A program made the position numbers and the translations under genes. The notes beneath the pieces are model-generated. The model searched no databases, was not told the origin of the DNA, and saw nothing but the letters and a program-made list of their open reading frames with translations. From NCBI GenBank assembly GCA_964036315.1, contig OZ038498.1, forward strand, positions 7,409,132-7,473,131: a stretch of DNA of 64,000 bases. Direction: 5' to 3'. Below are positions 1-11,146 of this stretch, piece by piece. Every line of letters begins with the position of its first letter. The stretch's first letter is position 1. The DNA comes from Acanthosepion esculentum (lineage: Eukaryota > Mollusca > Cephalopoda > Sepiida > Sepiidae).

Positions 1-103
1 CGTCTTTACAATTTTTTCCTTAGGTTTCCCTTACAAAACTCACCTTCTAATTTATCCTTCTTGTTGTCTCTTCATCTTTCTTTTTCTTTTTTTTTTGCCA
101 TCT

Positions 104-109
104 TTTATT
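104..109 (-). other. Candidate polyadenylation signal
   Basis: AATAAA on the minus strand, about 100 bases past the stop codon of the terminal exon. The hexamer is common in AT-rich DNA, so support is positional only. The stretch from 1 to 209 would be 3' UTR and flank. Confidence 0.3.
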
Positions 110-209
110 TCTTTATATTATTACCGTCCTTCTTCCAATTTCAAACCTTGCAAAAGTCTCGCTCAAAAGATGATGAATGCTTTCCAATACGTTCGGTGCG
201 TTTTCTAAA

Positions 210-1324
210 TCATATAATAGACTCCCTGTTTACTGGTTCAAGTAGTTTGTCATCGCCGGTGGTGGCGCTGCCGTCGACACTGGCCACGCTATCACTCCCG
301 CACATATGCATCTCAATTTCGGCCAAGCGGTGTTCGACATCCCACTGTTGTTGATTTAGCTTCACTGTCATCGCGGCGTTCTCGCTCTCCAAGCAGGCAA
401 GTCTCTCTCGCAGACTCGTGATCTCCTGAAGCAGCAAGTCATGTGACATGTCTCGCGGCGACGTGAGACTTCCGGTGAGACTTCCGGTAACACTGCTTCC
501 CGGTAGAGGACTCAGTTGAATACTAGGCGCTTGACCGGGATAAGGACTGACAGACAACGGTGGAGGAAATGGCGATAGAGGTGGACAGAGGTTTGCCTGG
601 GAGGAAGGAATGCTTCCAGCGACTGATCGAGAGAAGGTAGGGGTGGAGGGAGCATAGTTTGAGGCACAAAACGGTTGCGTAAAGAAGGTGGAAATCTGGG
701 GTGGGGTATTGATAGTAACGGAAGGCTGCTGTTGGCAGAACGGCGTGATATGGTGATGGTAGAGCTGGGTCGAAACCGGCGAGGGAACGACCCGGCGCGG
801 CGTTCCGCTTGGCATGTCAGGGAGTAGAGTCTGCATGGCATGGCCTTGATGTTGGAGGTCTGGCTGAGTGCCGTACAGTAAGCGTGGGGACGTGGGTGGA
901 GAGAAGACAGAGCGCGGCGCCTCCGTGCCCAGCGGGGACCTCATGGGCGAGGAGCCGGCTGCGGTCATCGAAGTGATACTGGAGATTGTCATCGACGTGG
1001 TCAGGGTACACACGTTGGTGGCATGCTCGCAGAGATGTTTGGACGAATTTTCATCGTACGGACCGATGATTCCACCCGCTATCGTACGGACGGGGACCCC
1101 CGAGGCGTTTGAACCACTTCCCGGTTCAGTTGACAGGGTGTTCTCGTTGTCGCTTCTACCTAAATTTGAGGTCATACTGCCAACACGACTGGGTGCGGAA
1201 GAGTTCTGGTTTTTCGGTAATCCTGCAGGAAGCGTGTGGTGTCGTTGCATTGTCATCGTGTCAATCGGAACTTGACCAAGAGACTCGACTAGACCTGGTG
1301 TGCTTTTGCTCCGAGCTAAAGCGG
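210..1324 (-). CDS. C-terminal exon of an unnamed Ser/Pro-rich coiled-coil protein
   Basis: The minus strand carries about 371 codons ending at TGA (210-212). I start the exon at 1324, not at the upstream ATG, because a pyrimidine-rich run ending in CAG lies at 1325-1340, a good splice acceptor, and low-complexity sequence precedes it. The protein has a Ser/Thr/Pro/Gln-rich disordered part with phosphosite-like SP and TP motifs (SPPTSPR, PLSPFPPP), then a short heptad region (LLLQEITSLRERLACLESEN, followed by LNQQQWDVEHRLAEIE) typical of a coiled coil, and an acidic tail ending in SII. GC content is clearly higher than in the flanks, and neither other frame looks protein-like. I do not recognise the family; cytoskeletal scaffold proteins have such tails, but that is only a guess. 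Upstream exons lie beyond or within the window and were not found. Confidence 0.7.
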
Positions 1325-1340
1325 CTGAAAAAAAGGAAAA
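1325..1340 (-). other. Predicted splice acceptor
   Basis: Minus-strand run of T and C ending in CAG immediately before the open frame of the terminal exon. The exon begins with two bases completing a split codon. Confidence 0.6.
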
Positions 1341-1454
1341 GAAAAAAGTACAATAAGACATTGAAAGCAAATAAAAGCTAGTAAAGCAATAAAACTTTAA
1401 AATTAATGTTGATTTTACTTAGTAATTAATAATAAATCAAATTAAAAATATATA

Positions 1455-2242
1455 CGAGGTGTGTTCAGAAAGTATCCGACCTTTGGGCGTAAAACACGAA
1501 TTGTAATCACCTTCGAAATAATCCCCTTGAAGCTAGTAACATGTCTGGAACGCTTTGTCTGTAATGCTATGGAGTTCTGCCATCGCTTTTCTTATAATTT
1601 TATTTTCACGACTCAAATCCCTTCCCTTTCAACGTGATTTTCTGATTGGAGAAGAGCCAGAAGTCACACGGTGCCAAGTCGGGAGAGTAGGGAGCATGTT
1701 GAAAAAGTGATGTGTTGTTCTCAATCAAGGAATCTAAGATTATGTAGGCGGAAAGGACTCTCTATGTACGAATCCTACGTTAAAGTTCCCTGCATTGTAA
1801 CCCTATTCGCCGACCTTTCTCAATCAGCTCCTCGTTCCAACTTGTGGATGGACTGCCCAAACGTGCCTCGCTCCGCTGAAGGATAGCGCTATGTTTGAAG
1901 CGGTTGATAGTCAAAACTCAGATCAAAATCTTGCTCTGAGTTTTGATCATGGCATCATCGCCAAAGGTCTACTGAATTTTCTGAATGGTTTGAGCTTGAA
2001 TAGCACCAATATTTTGGTAAAACTTGATGCAATATCTTTGCTCGATGCAGTCGGTCATCTAGCGTGCACAAAACGTCTGTACTCTAGGCATAATAACTGG
2101 AACAGACGCGGGCTACCGGCGCGGAAATTTTCACGCATGCGCAAGAAGTTTGGAGTCACCGCCCACCCAATGAATTTTGCTCACGCGGCATTAGTTTGCT
2201 CGGGAAACTATAAACTCAGATACTTTTGGAACGCACCTCCTG
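1455..2242 (-). pseudogene. mariner (DD34D) transposon, internally deleted
   Basis: Imperfect terminal inverted repeats (left CGAGGTGTGTTC, right CAGGAGGTGCGTTC) are bounded by TA at 1453-1454 and 2243-2244. Minus-strand frames read mariner transposase pieces in order: an N-terminal part (CIKFYQNIGAIQAQTIQKIQ, stop, FGDDAMIKTQSKI, near 2060-1910), GSPSTSWNEELIEK near 1830, and the C-terminal catalytic motif YSPDLAPCDFWLF near 1697-1650. Full mariners are about 1.3 kb; this copy is about 790 bp and lacks the middle, including the first catalytic aspartates. Stops and frameshifts make it inactive. The TIR and TA duplication support a genuine insertion rather than a chance match. Confidence 0.85.
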
Positions 2243-2379
2243 TAATTCAACAGATAACTTATACTTGATGCCTTTCATAAAGATAAGAACACAAAACTTG
2301 GGCAACAATGTTAGAATAAAAATATCTGAAACTGTTTACTGTTTGGATCTGTAAAAATTGTGTTCCAAAATTCTAGAAT

Positions 2380-2860
2380 CGTTTTTTTTACAATATACCA
2401 TGTATAATACGCTTTTTTTTCTAAAAAATAATAAGCAAAATTAGGAGTACGTATTATGCACAACCACAAAAAATCTTTCAAAAAATTGCCGTTTCATAGG
2501 TCGATTTCAATTGCGAACCACAAACATACGACAATTTGACACTAACATTCAGAAATTGTGACCCCATAAGGATGTCAAATACAAGCATATGTACCTAACA
2601 ATATTTACAAATGTAAAATAAAATAAAAATTATCATAAAACTAATTTAGAATAATATTATTCTATGTTTAAAACCATTTTAATAAGAGTAGGAAACGCTG
2701 GCCATAATGAAATTGGAGAGGAACAATTTATAGGGTTTGATTACCAAACAAGGAGTGCGTATTATCCTTGAGTAGAATCATTTTCCTATGCTTTCAGCAC
2801 AATTTTAGAGGTGCGTAATATAGATGCGTATTATGATATAAATTGGGATTTACGGTATTC
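2380..2860. repeat. Possible MITE-like dispersed repeat
   Basis: The segment carries several copies of a GCGTATTAT-type motif in both orientations (near 2404, 2448, 2755, 2810, 2824), with left and right outer copies facing each other like degraded terminal inverted repeats. No coding sequence is visible. The rest of 2245-3300 is AT-rich with nothing recognisable. Confidence 0.35.
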
Positions 2861-3313
2861 AGTTTCTGGTTTTCAGTGGTAGACGACTTTGAAAATTTCC
2901 CCAAGCCTAATAGGAGATTAGAAATTGAAAATTAACATTCTTTCAAATTCGGTTTGACGAATTTCTTTTAAAAAAATGATTGGAATTGGCTTTGAGTATA
3001 AAAAGGACAATAATAATTATAATTTAAAACGGTAGCGAAGCTTACTATCAGTAAGTTCCATATCCATTTCAATCTGTCAGCGACTTCTCATTTGCGAAAC
3101 ATGTTTTCGTTCGGCCACAATCGTGAAATTTTCACTAATAAATTTAAAAACAAATACATTTAAATAAAAAAAAGCCTTTTTTCCCGAAACCTTCAGATTA
3201 TCGAATATTAAATGCTTTCTACCTGGCACGTAAGATTGAGGATACAAGAAATGCCTTTTGTAACCAAACTTAAACAGAAATAATGTGATTGTTTTAGATC
3301 TCTTAATTTCTTT

Positions 3314-4200
3314 TTACGTTTTGATAAAAAATATTTTGGTCAACATTTTAGGTTCAGTCATAAATATTTTCCCTTTATGCTTAACAACGATTAGCTTTGT
3401 TCTTTTTGCTAAGAGCGTGTGGAAAGGAAACTCGTTGCTTGCAGAGCCCCCTCTCTTTTCTATGTGTTGGTATATGGTAGATTGTGAAATGTTTAACATT
3501 GTTCCGAATGCCCGAAGATTCTGCCGTGGATTGCTTTCCATTAATAACTTTAGATCAAATATTCCCTACGTGGGGTGCATGTCCCACCGGTGGGGCAGGG
3601 TAATATTTTGGTGGGGCATGCGAAGAATGTGCACCGTTAGGCTTACTATTCCAACAGAATCAAGTAGAAATTTGAGACTGAGTTATTAACAGTGAATTTT
3701 TTTCTAGTGAAATTTCATTTTGCATTATTATTTCATGATTAAAATGATCAAAGTATATTACAAAATAAGTTTTCATTCAAATATTTTATATTTCTGCCTT
3801 TCAGTTTTTTATTATATGTTTTTAAACTATATATATATTTAACTATCTTTTTGCAATTTTTCTCTTTCATGGATGCCTTGGTCTTTGAAGGTTTGTTTAA
3901 AGACCAAGTTAATGGCCTTTTAAGCTTCCTTCATGTGAATTGCAGTAAAATTTTGGATATGTAAGAATTAAATATTACAGGGGATGGGGCAGAAATAACA
4001 AAGTGGGGCGTGGCCTCAAATCGGTTGGGAACCACTGATATAGAGCTTCATGATCAAAGTCAAATAGACGACGTGGTCTGGGTTCATCTTCCAATGACGT
4101 TTCACCAAAATGAAACTTTGCAAACCAATATCTTAAACTGTCCAGTTATAACTATTTGTACATAAACACTAGATGTTTTTCTAGATGTTTCCATATCTTT
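3314..4200 (-). pseudogene. mariner transposase N-terminal fragment, split by a MITE
   Basis: Two minus-strand blocks belong to one transposase. Block 4046-4200 reads WFAKFHFGETSLEDEPRPRR then LFDFDHEAL, the mariner N-terminal linker. Block 3314-3547 resumes with KLLMESNPRQNLRAFGTMLN then ISQSTIYQHIE, the second helix-turn-helix. The reading frame is continuous once the 482-bp insert at 3556-4037 and one target duplication are removed. Past about residue 40 of the second block the match fades. This is a second mariner lineage, distinct from the 1455-2242 copy. Confidence 0.75.
3556..4037. mobile_element. hAT-type MITE
   Basis: The right end reads GGTTGGGAACCACTG, the classic hAT terminal sequence; the left end has TTCCCTACGTGGGG after a diverged CAGTGG. 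Flanking 8-bp segments 3548-3555 and 4038-4045 agree at 5 of 8 positions, as expected for an old 8-bp target duplication. It has no coding capacity and sits inside a mariner transposase remnant. Confidence 0.7.
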
Positions 4201-5031
4201 ATTCAATTGATTGAACTCTCATAGCTTTAAGTGACCCAAATGCATTTTTAACTTCCCGCCATTAGCCGGTTTAAGAAATGTATTCTTTAATCCGCTGTCT
4301 ACGCTACAACTGCCGTGTGAAAACAAAGCATTGTTTACACCAAATTTATTTTTAACTACCACATATGATTGATTCATTTGTCATTAGAATTCGTCTTCCG
4401 TAAACGGGAATAAGTTATAGTTGAAAATAAAAGTTTTGATATGTTTTCATCTTTTTTTTTAATCATTTTACCCTAGCAAGGCAATAAGGCCACTAAGACG
4501 CATTATAAATATAGGTTTAAGAATTAAGAACAGGTTCTTCGTTGAATTCTTATTTGCTTTTGGGTTCCTGGTCATCTGCAGACGTTCAGGGTGTATCGCT
4601 ATTCGTAAGAAGAAAATATTTCCATCGCTAAATTTTCTTCATATATTTTAACCCCAGGAAAAATAAACTTAAAGAAATAATGGCTGATCGCTGTTATTGA
4701 GAATCGCTGACTAAAAATAAGTCTGCTATGAGCCGCAGAGAAATACGTTTACTGTTTGTATTTCTATAGGCTTTCTTTTTATAAGTCTTTGATCAGTGAT
4801 CGATTGTAATATCGAAGGCATGATTTTTTCCCCTTTAAGTAATTTTTTTAAATAGAAGATCGATTACGCCCAAAATATTGATCAGGTTATAATTCGCGAA
4901 CTCATGGAAATATATACGACACGAGGAAAAGAGGAGATGGAATTAATGGTGGTTATTTGTGAACTAAGTGATAGATTTATTTATCGTCGTCAAAGCAAAA
5001 ACACAACGTGATGAAGATGTCCACCGCTGCA
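4201..5031. other. AT-rich stretch, nothing recognised
   Basis: No coding signal, repeat unit or hairpin was seen here on either strand. Confidence 0.5.

Positions 5032-5092
<61 letters not shown>
5032..5092. repeat. (AAT)n microsatellite
   Basis: Uninterrupted AAT triplets directly upstream of a LINE fragment, in the same place as the (ATT)n next to the related copy at 43.8 kb. Confidence 0.95.
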
Positions 5093-5690
5093 TGATCATC
5101 TTATATCAGGTTGCACGATATTGGCACCCACTGAATATAAAACTCGGCATGACAGAGTGGGCCAATATCTGCACTGGAAAATTTGCAACTCCTATGGGAA
5201 GGAAACTGAAAGAAACTGGTACGAACAACACCCAGACTCGGTTACGGAGATAGGACCTGTTATAATTCTATGGGACTACACAATACACACTGACAGAACA
5301 ATCAAAGCCAACCGCCCAGACATTGTTATTAAAGACCACAAACAAAATAAGTGCCTCCTTATTGATATGGCAGTCCCTGCAGACTGCAATGTATCTTTGA
5401 AGATATTCGAAAAACTGTCAAAATACAAGGACCTTGAAATAGAAATCTCAAAAATGTGGCACATGGGAACATCAACAATCCCTGTTGTAGTTGGAGCCCT
5501 AGGAGTGGTTGGAAAAGATTCCAGTAGACTAATTGAAGGGATTCCTGGAAGTCCATGCCTCAAAGAGATACAAAAAACTTTTCTGACAAGTACTGCCCAC
5601 ACTTTACGAAGGGCTTTATCTATGTAATTATTTTTTAATTTATTTATTTTTTTGCAGTGGAAAGTGTCATGATACCATTTCTAACCTTAG
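5093..5690 (+). pseudogene. 3' end of an R2-like/non-LTR retrotransposon polyprotein
   Basis: An uninterrupted frame to the stop at 5625-5627 encodes the C-terminal region of a widespread non-LTR retrotransposon polyprotein: LAPTEYKTRHDRVGQYLHWK, then ILWDYTIHTDRTIKANRPDI, LLIDMAVPADCNVSLKIFEK and AHTLRRALSM. The PD...ID spacing of RPDIVIKD and LLIDMAVP resembles the restriction-like endonuclease fold of R2-type elements; that assignment is inference. The short 3' UTR ends near a T/A-rich run and the sequence GCAGTGGAAAGTGTCATGA, which recurs in reverse at 43.33 kb. No RT domain is present, so it is a 5'-truncated copy. It is the least decayed of four copies in the window. Confidence 0.8.
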
Positions 5691-5693
5691 GTT

Positions 5694-5850
5694 TCTCACA
5701 GCCGTAGCGTAGCTTCCCCGTGCCTGTTCTATAAATAGTTTTATGGCAATTGTTCTGGTGAGCTTTACTCTATGGCACCTAGACTTTATGAATTTAAGCG
5801 CGGTACTAGACTGGCAGATAGGTCTCATAATTTCGAAATGGCGAGATGAA
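5694..5850 (+). pseudogene. Jockey-like LINE C-terminal fragment
   Basis: The plus frame reads SHSRSVASPCLFYK, stop, FYGNCSGELYSMAPRLYEFK, then RGTRLADRSHNFEM. This matches the longer fragment at 33918-34345 (SHRRAVASLCLFFYKYFHGN, then CSDELLSLVPKLHEFKRPTR). It directly follows the R2-like 3' end. One stop codon and truncation at both ends show it is dead. Confidence 0.75.
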
Positions 5851-7039
5851 ACACTAAGTTCTATGATTACTGTTGAAACTTGACTAATGCATGGAATAAT
5901 AATGCAAAAACAAAATGTAGTTAGAATAAAATGTATTGAAACAAGAAAGTGTACACAATATTTACATATAGTCTTTTGTATATTCCTGGGAAGACCGTTC
6001 CTGGAGAATGTGTTGACTAAGTCGCAGTCGGGCAGAGTCTCTAGTTGGATCTCTTGATTTGCCTCCCTGTCTTCCGGTACCAACCATATTTATATCGTCG
6101 GTACTCCGCTATGCAAATTAGGTGGATCCTACAACAACAGTTACAGTTCTTCCTCTCGCATTTATCGCTTGGGAACTCTATTTCAGCCTTTAGATTTTCA
6201 GTCAACTTTGATGTTCAAAAATTTAAATGCATGATTTAAGATTTTGACATTGGAATATTTCATTTGAGAGGACTTGTGAAAAATGAAATGCAGAAATTAT
6301 TGGTTCAGGCTGTTGATATATAGAACCTTGATGCATTTTATAAACATAATCAAAGAAGGACTTGATATTAATATCGGAGTGAGCACAAGTTAATATCTTT
6401 GGAAACGGTAAGGAAATTCTTATGGCTTCAATACCAAATGGAAGAATAATAATCAGCGACATTGGACAAAAAATGAACACAGGCACTGGAAAACACAGAC
6501 ACTGGGAAATCATGATATAACATTCAATCATTTCCTGACAAAATTTGAAGAGGTTGAAAGATCTACAACACTTTTGGAAGTTAAAAAGCGACATGTGTGT
6601 TTTATTAGTTATTTACAAAGATGCTGAAGATGAAAAATTGACACTAATTTGCAGTGCGCTTTCAAGTCGAAACATGTCTCATGATGACAACTGCATATGT
6701 ACAGTACCAGAATATTAAAAACATTACGCATGAAGTATGTGTCTCACCTCAGATCTTACCAAAATAGAATATGCACTCAGTACAATATGGGAGCCTCAGA
6801 GAAGACAGATGTTTCCTAAGGTTGATCTGAAAGGTACCCTTTTAGACACCAAATGCAGATCGGCGCATCACATGATATCGATAGCAGACCCTGACATATG
6901 AACACGTCAACCCAACTACGCTGAGGATGTTTACGCGTAGAAAAATAAACTATATGATAAGGAGGACATATGTAAACGCCCAGCCGAGAAAAAAGACAGA
7001 TATAAAAACTGGTGCATCCTCACGGGAATGTAGCGTCCA
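5851..7039. other. Nothing recognised
   Basis: Short open frames on both strands lack codon bias or motifs. No repeat structure was seen until the minisatellite that follows. Confidence 0.4.
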
Positions 7040-7998
7040 CATTCGCAAAAGATAATGTTATTTTCATTATGATAAAAATTACTTTCATTACAATAATAAT
7101 GTTACGTTCATTGCGATAAAATTACATTCATTACAATGATAACGCTACGTTCATTGCGATAAAATTACGTTCATTATAATGATAACGTTACGTTCATTGT
7201 AATAAAATTACGTTCATTACAATTATAACGCTACGTTCATTGTAATAAAATTACGTTCATTACAATGATGACGTTACACTCATTGCGATAAAATTACGTT
7301 TATTACAATGATAATGTTACATTCATTGTGATGCATTTACGTTCATTACAATGGCAACGTTACAGTCATTGTGATAAAATTACATTCATTACAATGATAA
7401 CGCTACGTTCATTGTAATAAAATTACGTTCATTGTAATAAAATTACGTTCATTACAATGATAACGTTACACTCATTGCGATAAAATTACGTTTATTACAA
7501 TGATAATGTTACATTCATTGTGATACATTTACGTTCATTACAATGGCAACGTTACAGTCATTGTGATAAAATTAAATTCATTACAATGATAACGCTACGT
7601 TCATTGCGATAAAATTACGTTCATTACAATGATAATGTTACGTTCATTGCGATATAATTACGTTCATTACAATGATAACGTTACGTTCATTGCCATAAAA
7701 TTACGTTCATTACAATGATAACGCTACGTTCATTGCGATAAAATTACGTTAATTACAATGAAAACGTTAAATTCATTGCGATAAAATTACGTTAATTACA
7801 ATGAAAACGTTAAATTCATTGCGATAAAATTACGTTCATTACAATGATAACGTTACATTCATTGCGATAAAATTACGTTCATTACAATGATAATGTTACA
7901 TTCATTGTGATAAAATTACGTTCATTACAATGATAACGTTACATTCATTGTGATAAAATTACGTTCATTACAATGATAACGTTACTCTCATTGCGATA
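7040..7998. repeat. 43-bp minisatellite, about 22 copies
   Basis: Successive units start 43 bases apart (7111, 7154, 7197 and onward). Each unit consists of two related halves, one with CATTGCGATAAAATTACGTT and one with CATTACAATGATAACGTTAC, so the unit is itself an old dimer of about 21-22 bp. Units vary mainly at single bases; a few half-unit rearrangements occur near 7420. Confidence 0.95.
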
Positions 7999-8004
7999 AA
8001 CTGA

Positions 8005-8437
8005 AGTTCTTGCAGTTTCCATTTCTATGTCTGCTCGCAATACTGTGCCATCTGCCTATCTTATGTTTTTAAGGTTGTGGTTGCCAATAATAAATCCTGG
8101 TAGGACTTCGAAATCTTTCAGAATCGCCTCAATGTATAGGTTGAATAAGTTCAGTGAGAAGACACACATCCCTTTGTAGTTTTGTATATTTATTGACCTA
8201 ATTTGCTATCCATATGCACGCAGTTTTCTGTCAGTATAGATTCTGGATTATTTTAATATCCTTCCCAAAAATGTCTTGATTACCTAGAAATTCCAACAGT
8301 TCTTCGTGACGTCCTTTATCAAATGCTTTTGCGTAATCTATAAAACACAGGGAGAGGACAGAAAAGCCAATAGAAAATAGCCGCTGTTTTTTTTTATTCC
8401 CCCAAATCGACAAATCGCAGAGTCTCGAAAGATACAA
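8005..8437 (-). pseudogene. RTE-like LINE reverse transcriptase fragment
   Basis: Minus frames read CFIDYAKAFDKGRHEELLEF then LGNQDIFGKDIKIIQNLY, the RT motif A region, followed after a decayed stretch by GMCVFSLNLFNLYIEAILKD, then LPGFIIGNHNLKNIR, stop, ADGTVL. The catalytic YADD box has become stop-ADG, so the enzyme is dead. The family usually reads GVRQGCVFSPDLFNLYSE at motif B. This copy matters because its 8050-8160 segment is homologous to the unit amplified in the array at 62.67-63.73 kb. Confidence 0.8.
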
Positions 8438-8880
8438 TTTACTTTTAAATCAGTATTTTATTTTTAAACATTTCTTTTTTAATTCTAGTATCTTCCTCTT
8501 CTTCTTTCTCTTCCTGTTTCAAACTCAGTATTGAAGCATCTAATCGTTAAATGCGCTTCGTTTCGCGTACGACAGCCATGTTGTTTCGCTCACCTTGGCG
8601 TGATGCGTGTCACGGAAAATAACGATCAGTTCCAAAGACTTAAAACAGGTGCCAACTACGAACAAATCTGCTCACCCTTAATTTATCAACGTACATGTTG
8701 GCAGATAGCACTGGTGGCCAATTTAAACCGTCATCTGGATCTACTCTTCCAGAGTGAAGGACACGATCAGGGAATTAAGAAAAAGAGTAGTAGCTCTTTT
8801 ATTGTTCAAGAGCTGGTACTTGCCACGCAAAAGATTTCTTAAAAGTTCTACAAAAAAGGAGAACGGAAAGGTGAGGAATT
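8438..8880. other. Unassigned; one 103-codon frame
   Basis: A plus-strand frame at 8531-8842 has slightly higher GC than its flanks, but no motif, splice context or homologue that I recognise. I do not call it a gene. Confidence 0.3.
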
Positions 8881-8889
8881 CGATTTGAT

Positions 8890-9780
8890 TTGACTTGATT
8901 TGTTTGTCTAACGGCATATCAACACCTTATGGGTCATTTAATGCCGAAATTTAATTTTCTTGGGAACTTGGAAATAATAAAAGTATATGTTGTTCTGCTT
9001 TCACAATTGAATACATGGTAGATAAATCTCAGCTTGACTGCGTGTGGACATGCTTAATAGAAGCGGTAACGTGTATTTGATGTTGTTTTGCTGAAGTTAT
9101 ATTTTAGAATGCAGTCTGAATTCTTTAAAAAATTTTAGGATATTATATAGATCAATGAAATGGAAGCGTTATTTCATGTTGGTTGGTTGGTAGTATTTTA
9201 AATGGATTTAGATGAAGTCGCTGCAATTTCTTAATATGTGCTTTCTTGTGTATAATTATTGGCATGCCGTACAGATTGTTTTAAAATATATGACTGTGTT
9301 ATCGTGGAGTGTCCAACATGAAGTCTGGATATTACTTCCTTTTTCCGCGGTTTTAGTATTTGATGCCATTTATCTATTGTAGGTTTGATGTATAATTTCT
9401 TGTTTGGGCAGCGGGTCCACAATATCTATCATTCTTTGATTGACTGGTTGGTTGATCAACTCGATATTAGCTCCTTATGTGTCATTTAATGCCCATTTTC
9501 TTGGTAGTTGTGAAGTAATAAATATATTATATATGACATTATGCCTTCACAACTGGATACATGGTAGATGGTACTCTGCTTTTGCGTATATATATGTTTT
9601 TGTGCATATAACAGAGATGGTGATTTCTGCCTTATATATACAGTTTGGTAAATTGTCGATATTATATTGATTAATATCACGAAAGAGTTATTTCATGTTG
9701 GTAGATTTTGTATATCAATCTATGGGTTATTTAATGATGTAATCTAAATATATTGAACGCAGTTGTATCCCTTCAGCTGC
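8890..9780. repeat. Two or three diverged copies of a dispersed repeat
   Basis: Segments near 8925-8980, 9468-9521 and 9705-9740 share an order of words: CTTATGGGTCATTTAATGCC, an A/T-rich link with TTTTCTTGG, and AATAATAAA. Downstream both long copies contain ACATGGTAGAT and GTTATTTCATGTTGGT. A further short copy lies at 37,895-37,925. The unit has no coding sequence; a SINE-like origin is possible but unproven. Confidence 0.45.
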
Positions 9781-10023
9781 AGAGAAAACATATTGTTGGT
9801 CATCTTGCTATAAATATGTAGTGTTGTTTTTTTTATATATAATTTGACTATTTGCCCATAGCTGGGACCCTAACAGGTACTACTACCCTGCATCAGAGTG
9901 AACCTGAGAACAACAACAACTACGTGAAATTTCCAGGCTTCTCAAAAACTCTAATCTCTAGGCTTCTCAAAAACTCTAATCTCCCGATCATAGGTCTTTC
10001 TGTTGAATACACTATATATATAT

Positions 10024-10177
10024 AGTGAACATTGAAGTCAACACTTAGAGGTGTCAGGCCTGACGATAGCGTCTAGCATGAAACAATCTGTCGCCTCTAA
10101 GTGTTGACTTCAATGTTATATCTCTGATATTGAACACCTTATCCCATAAATATACCACACCTTAAGAGTATATTTCT

Positions 10178-10180
<3 letters not shown>
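10024..10180 (+). mobile_element. Partly palindromic Penelope-like tail with hammerhead core
   Basis: The left arm (10024-10055) is the reverse complement of 10090-10125. The plus strand then continues with the tail shared by the copies at 27.9, 46.9 and 58.4 kb (CTCTGATATTGA, CTTATCCCATAAATAT), ending at (TA)n. It belongs to the same family as the Penelope-like element at 60.85-62.04 kb. Confidence 0.7.
10056..10095 (+). ncRNA. Hammerhead ribozyme-like motif
   Basis: Order along the plus strand: helix I strand GGC, core CTGACGA (10060-10066), helix II region with AGC/GCA-type pairing, GAAA (10080-10083), short helix III ACA-ATC-TGT, cleavage-type GTC ending at 10092, and helix I partner GCC. 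All invariant core bases are present. Helix II is weak in this copy. Confidence 0.5.
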
Positions 10181-10211
<31 letters not shown>

Positions 10212-10283
10212 CAGCACTAGCTGCGTGACGATTGCACTAGCATGAAACAGACTGTCGCCTCTAAGTGTTGACTTCTATGCTCA

Positions 10284-10365
<82 letters not shown>

Positions 10366-10479
10366 AATCCGCGTGCCTAAATAATTTCTAGTAAAGAAAT
10401 TGACTTTTACTCTACCTGATAAAACTAAATATTGGTGGAAAGCGCGGTACCAGGAAGGGTTAGTGTGTTTATTATTTTA

Positions 10480-10527
<48 letters not shown>

Positions 10528-10560
10528 CAAAGAGGATTCATAACTTTCTCAAATGTATTA
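10181..10560. repeat. (TA)n tracts and a half tail element
   Basis: (TA)n tracts at about 10183-10210, 10286-10357 and 10485-10525. Between the first two lies a single, non-palindromic copy of the Penelope-like tail (10211-10285) whose core reads GTGACGA, having lost the essential C of CUGANGA. Confidence 0.85.
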
Positions 10561-10932
10561 GCACGTAAGTGAATGTAATGGATTCGACTGGAATTCGAAC
10601 TCGGCTCTCGGATTCCTCAATCCAAGCTGCTATCCCTTACTCCACCGTACCTCCAGCTACGGGTAAATAGCAGGACAAACTGGGTTCTATAGCCTTGGAT
10701 GGAAACTGGTCTAGGAGAAGGACAACTCTGAATTCAAAACCTGCGGAGGGTCTTTTGGGGACTTTGTGGCACGTAGTGCTCCAGGTGTCTGTATTCGGCC
10801 CTTCCAAAACTGTGGATGGTTCTACACAAATCCTTCAACACTATAATTAAGTCTCATTTTCTGGTGTCTGGGCTGTCGGTTCCTAGGAACTGAGCTGCTT
10901 GACCCTCATACGTGGAATACGACGGGAAAGTC

Positions 10933-10934
<2 letters not shown>
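10560..10934 (-). repeat. tRNA-related SINE-like repeat
   Basis: On the minus strand 10647-10589 reads like a tRNA-derived head: an A-box-like GGGATAGCAGCTTGG and a B-box-like GAGTTCGAATTCC. Related heads occur at 39,350-39,430 (minus) and 38,050-38,095. The body up to 10934 has no coding sequence and ends at a (TA)n tract. A functional tRNA is ruled out because no acceptor stem closes. Confidence 0.5.
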
Positions 10935-11010
<76 letters not shown>

Positions 11011-11146
11011 TACTTACATTACTTATATTATTCAGACTGTTATCCTAATCTTCATTGCTATGTTCAACATATTCAGTGGATGTAGCAATAAAGATGAGGA
11101 TAACAGCCCGAATAATGTAAATAATATAAGTAATCATAATACCTCA

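Noticed and set aside
868..1275. Plus-strand 135-codon frame opposite the terminal exon
   Set aside because: Shadow of the minus-strand exon; composition fits antisense of a Ser/Pro-rich protein.
8531..8842. 103-codon plus-strand gene
   Set aside because: No motif, no homologue recognised, no splice or promoter context; could be chance.
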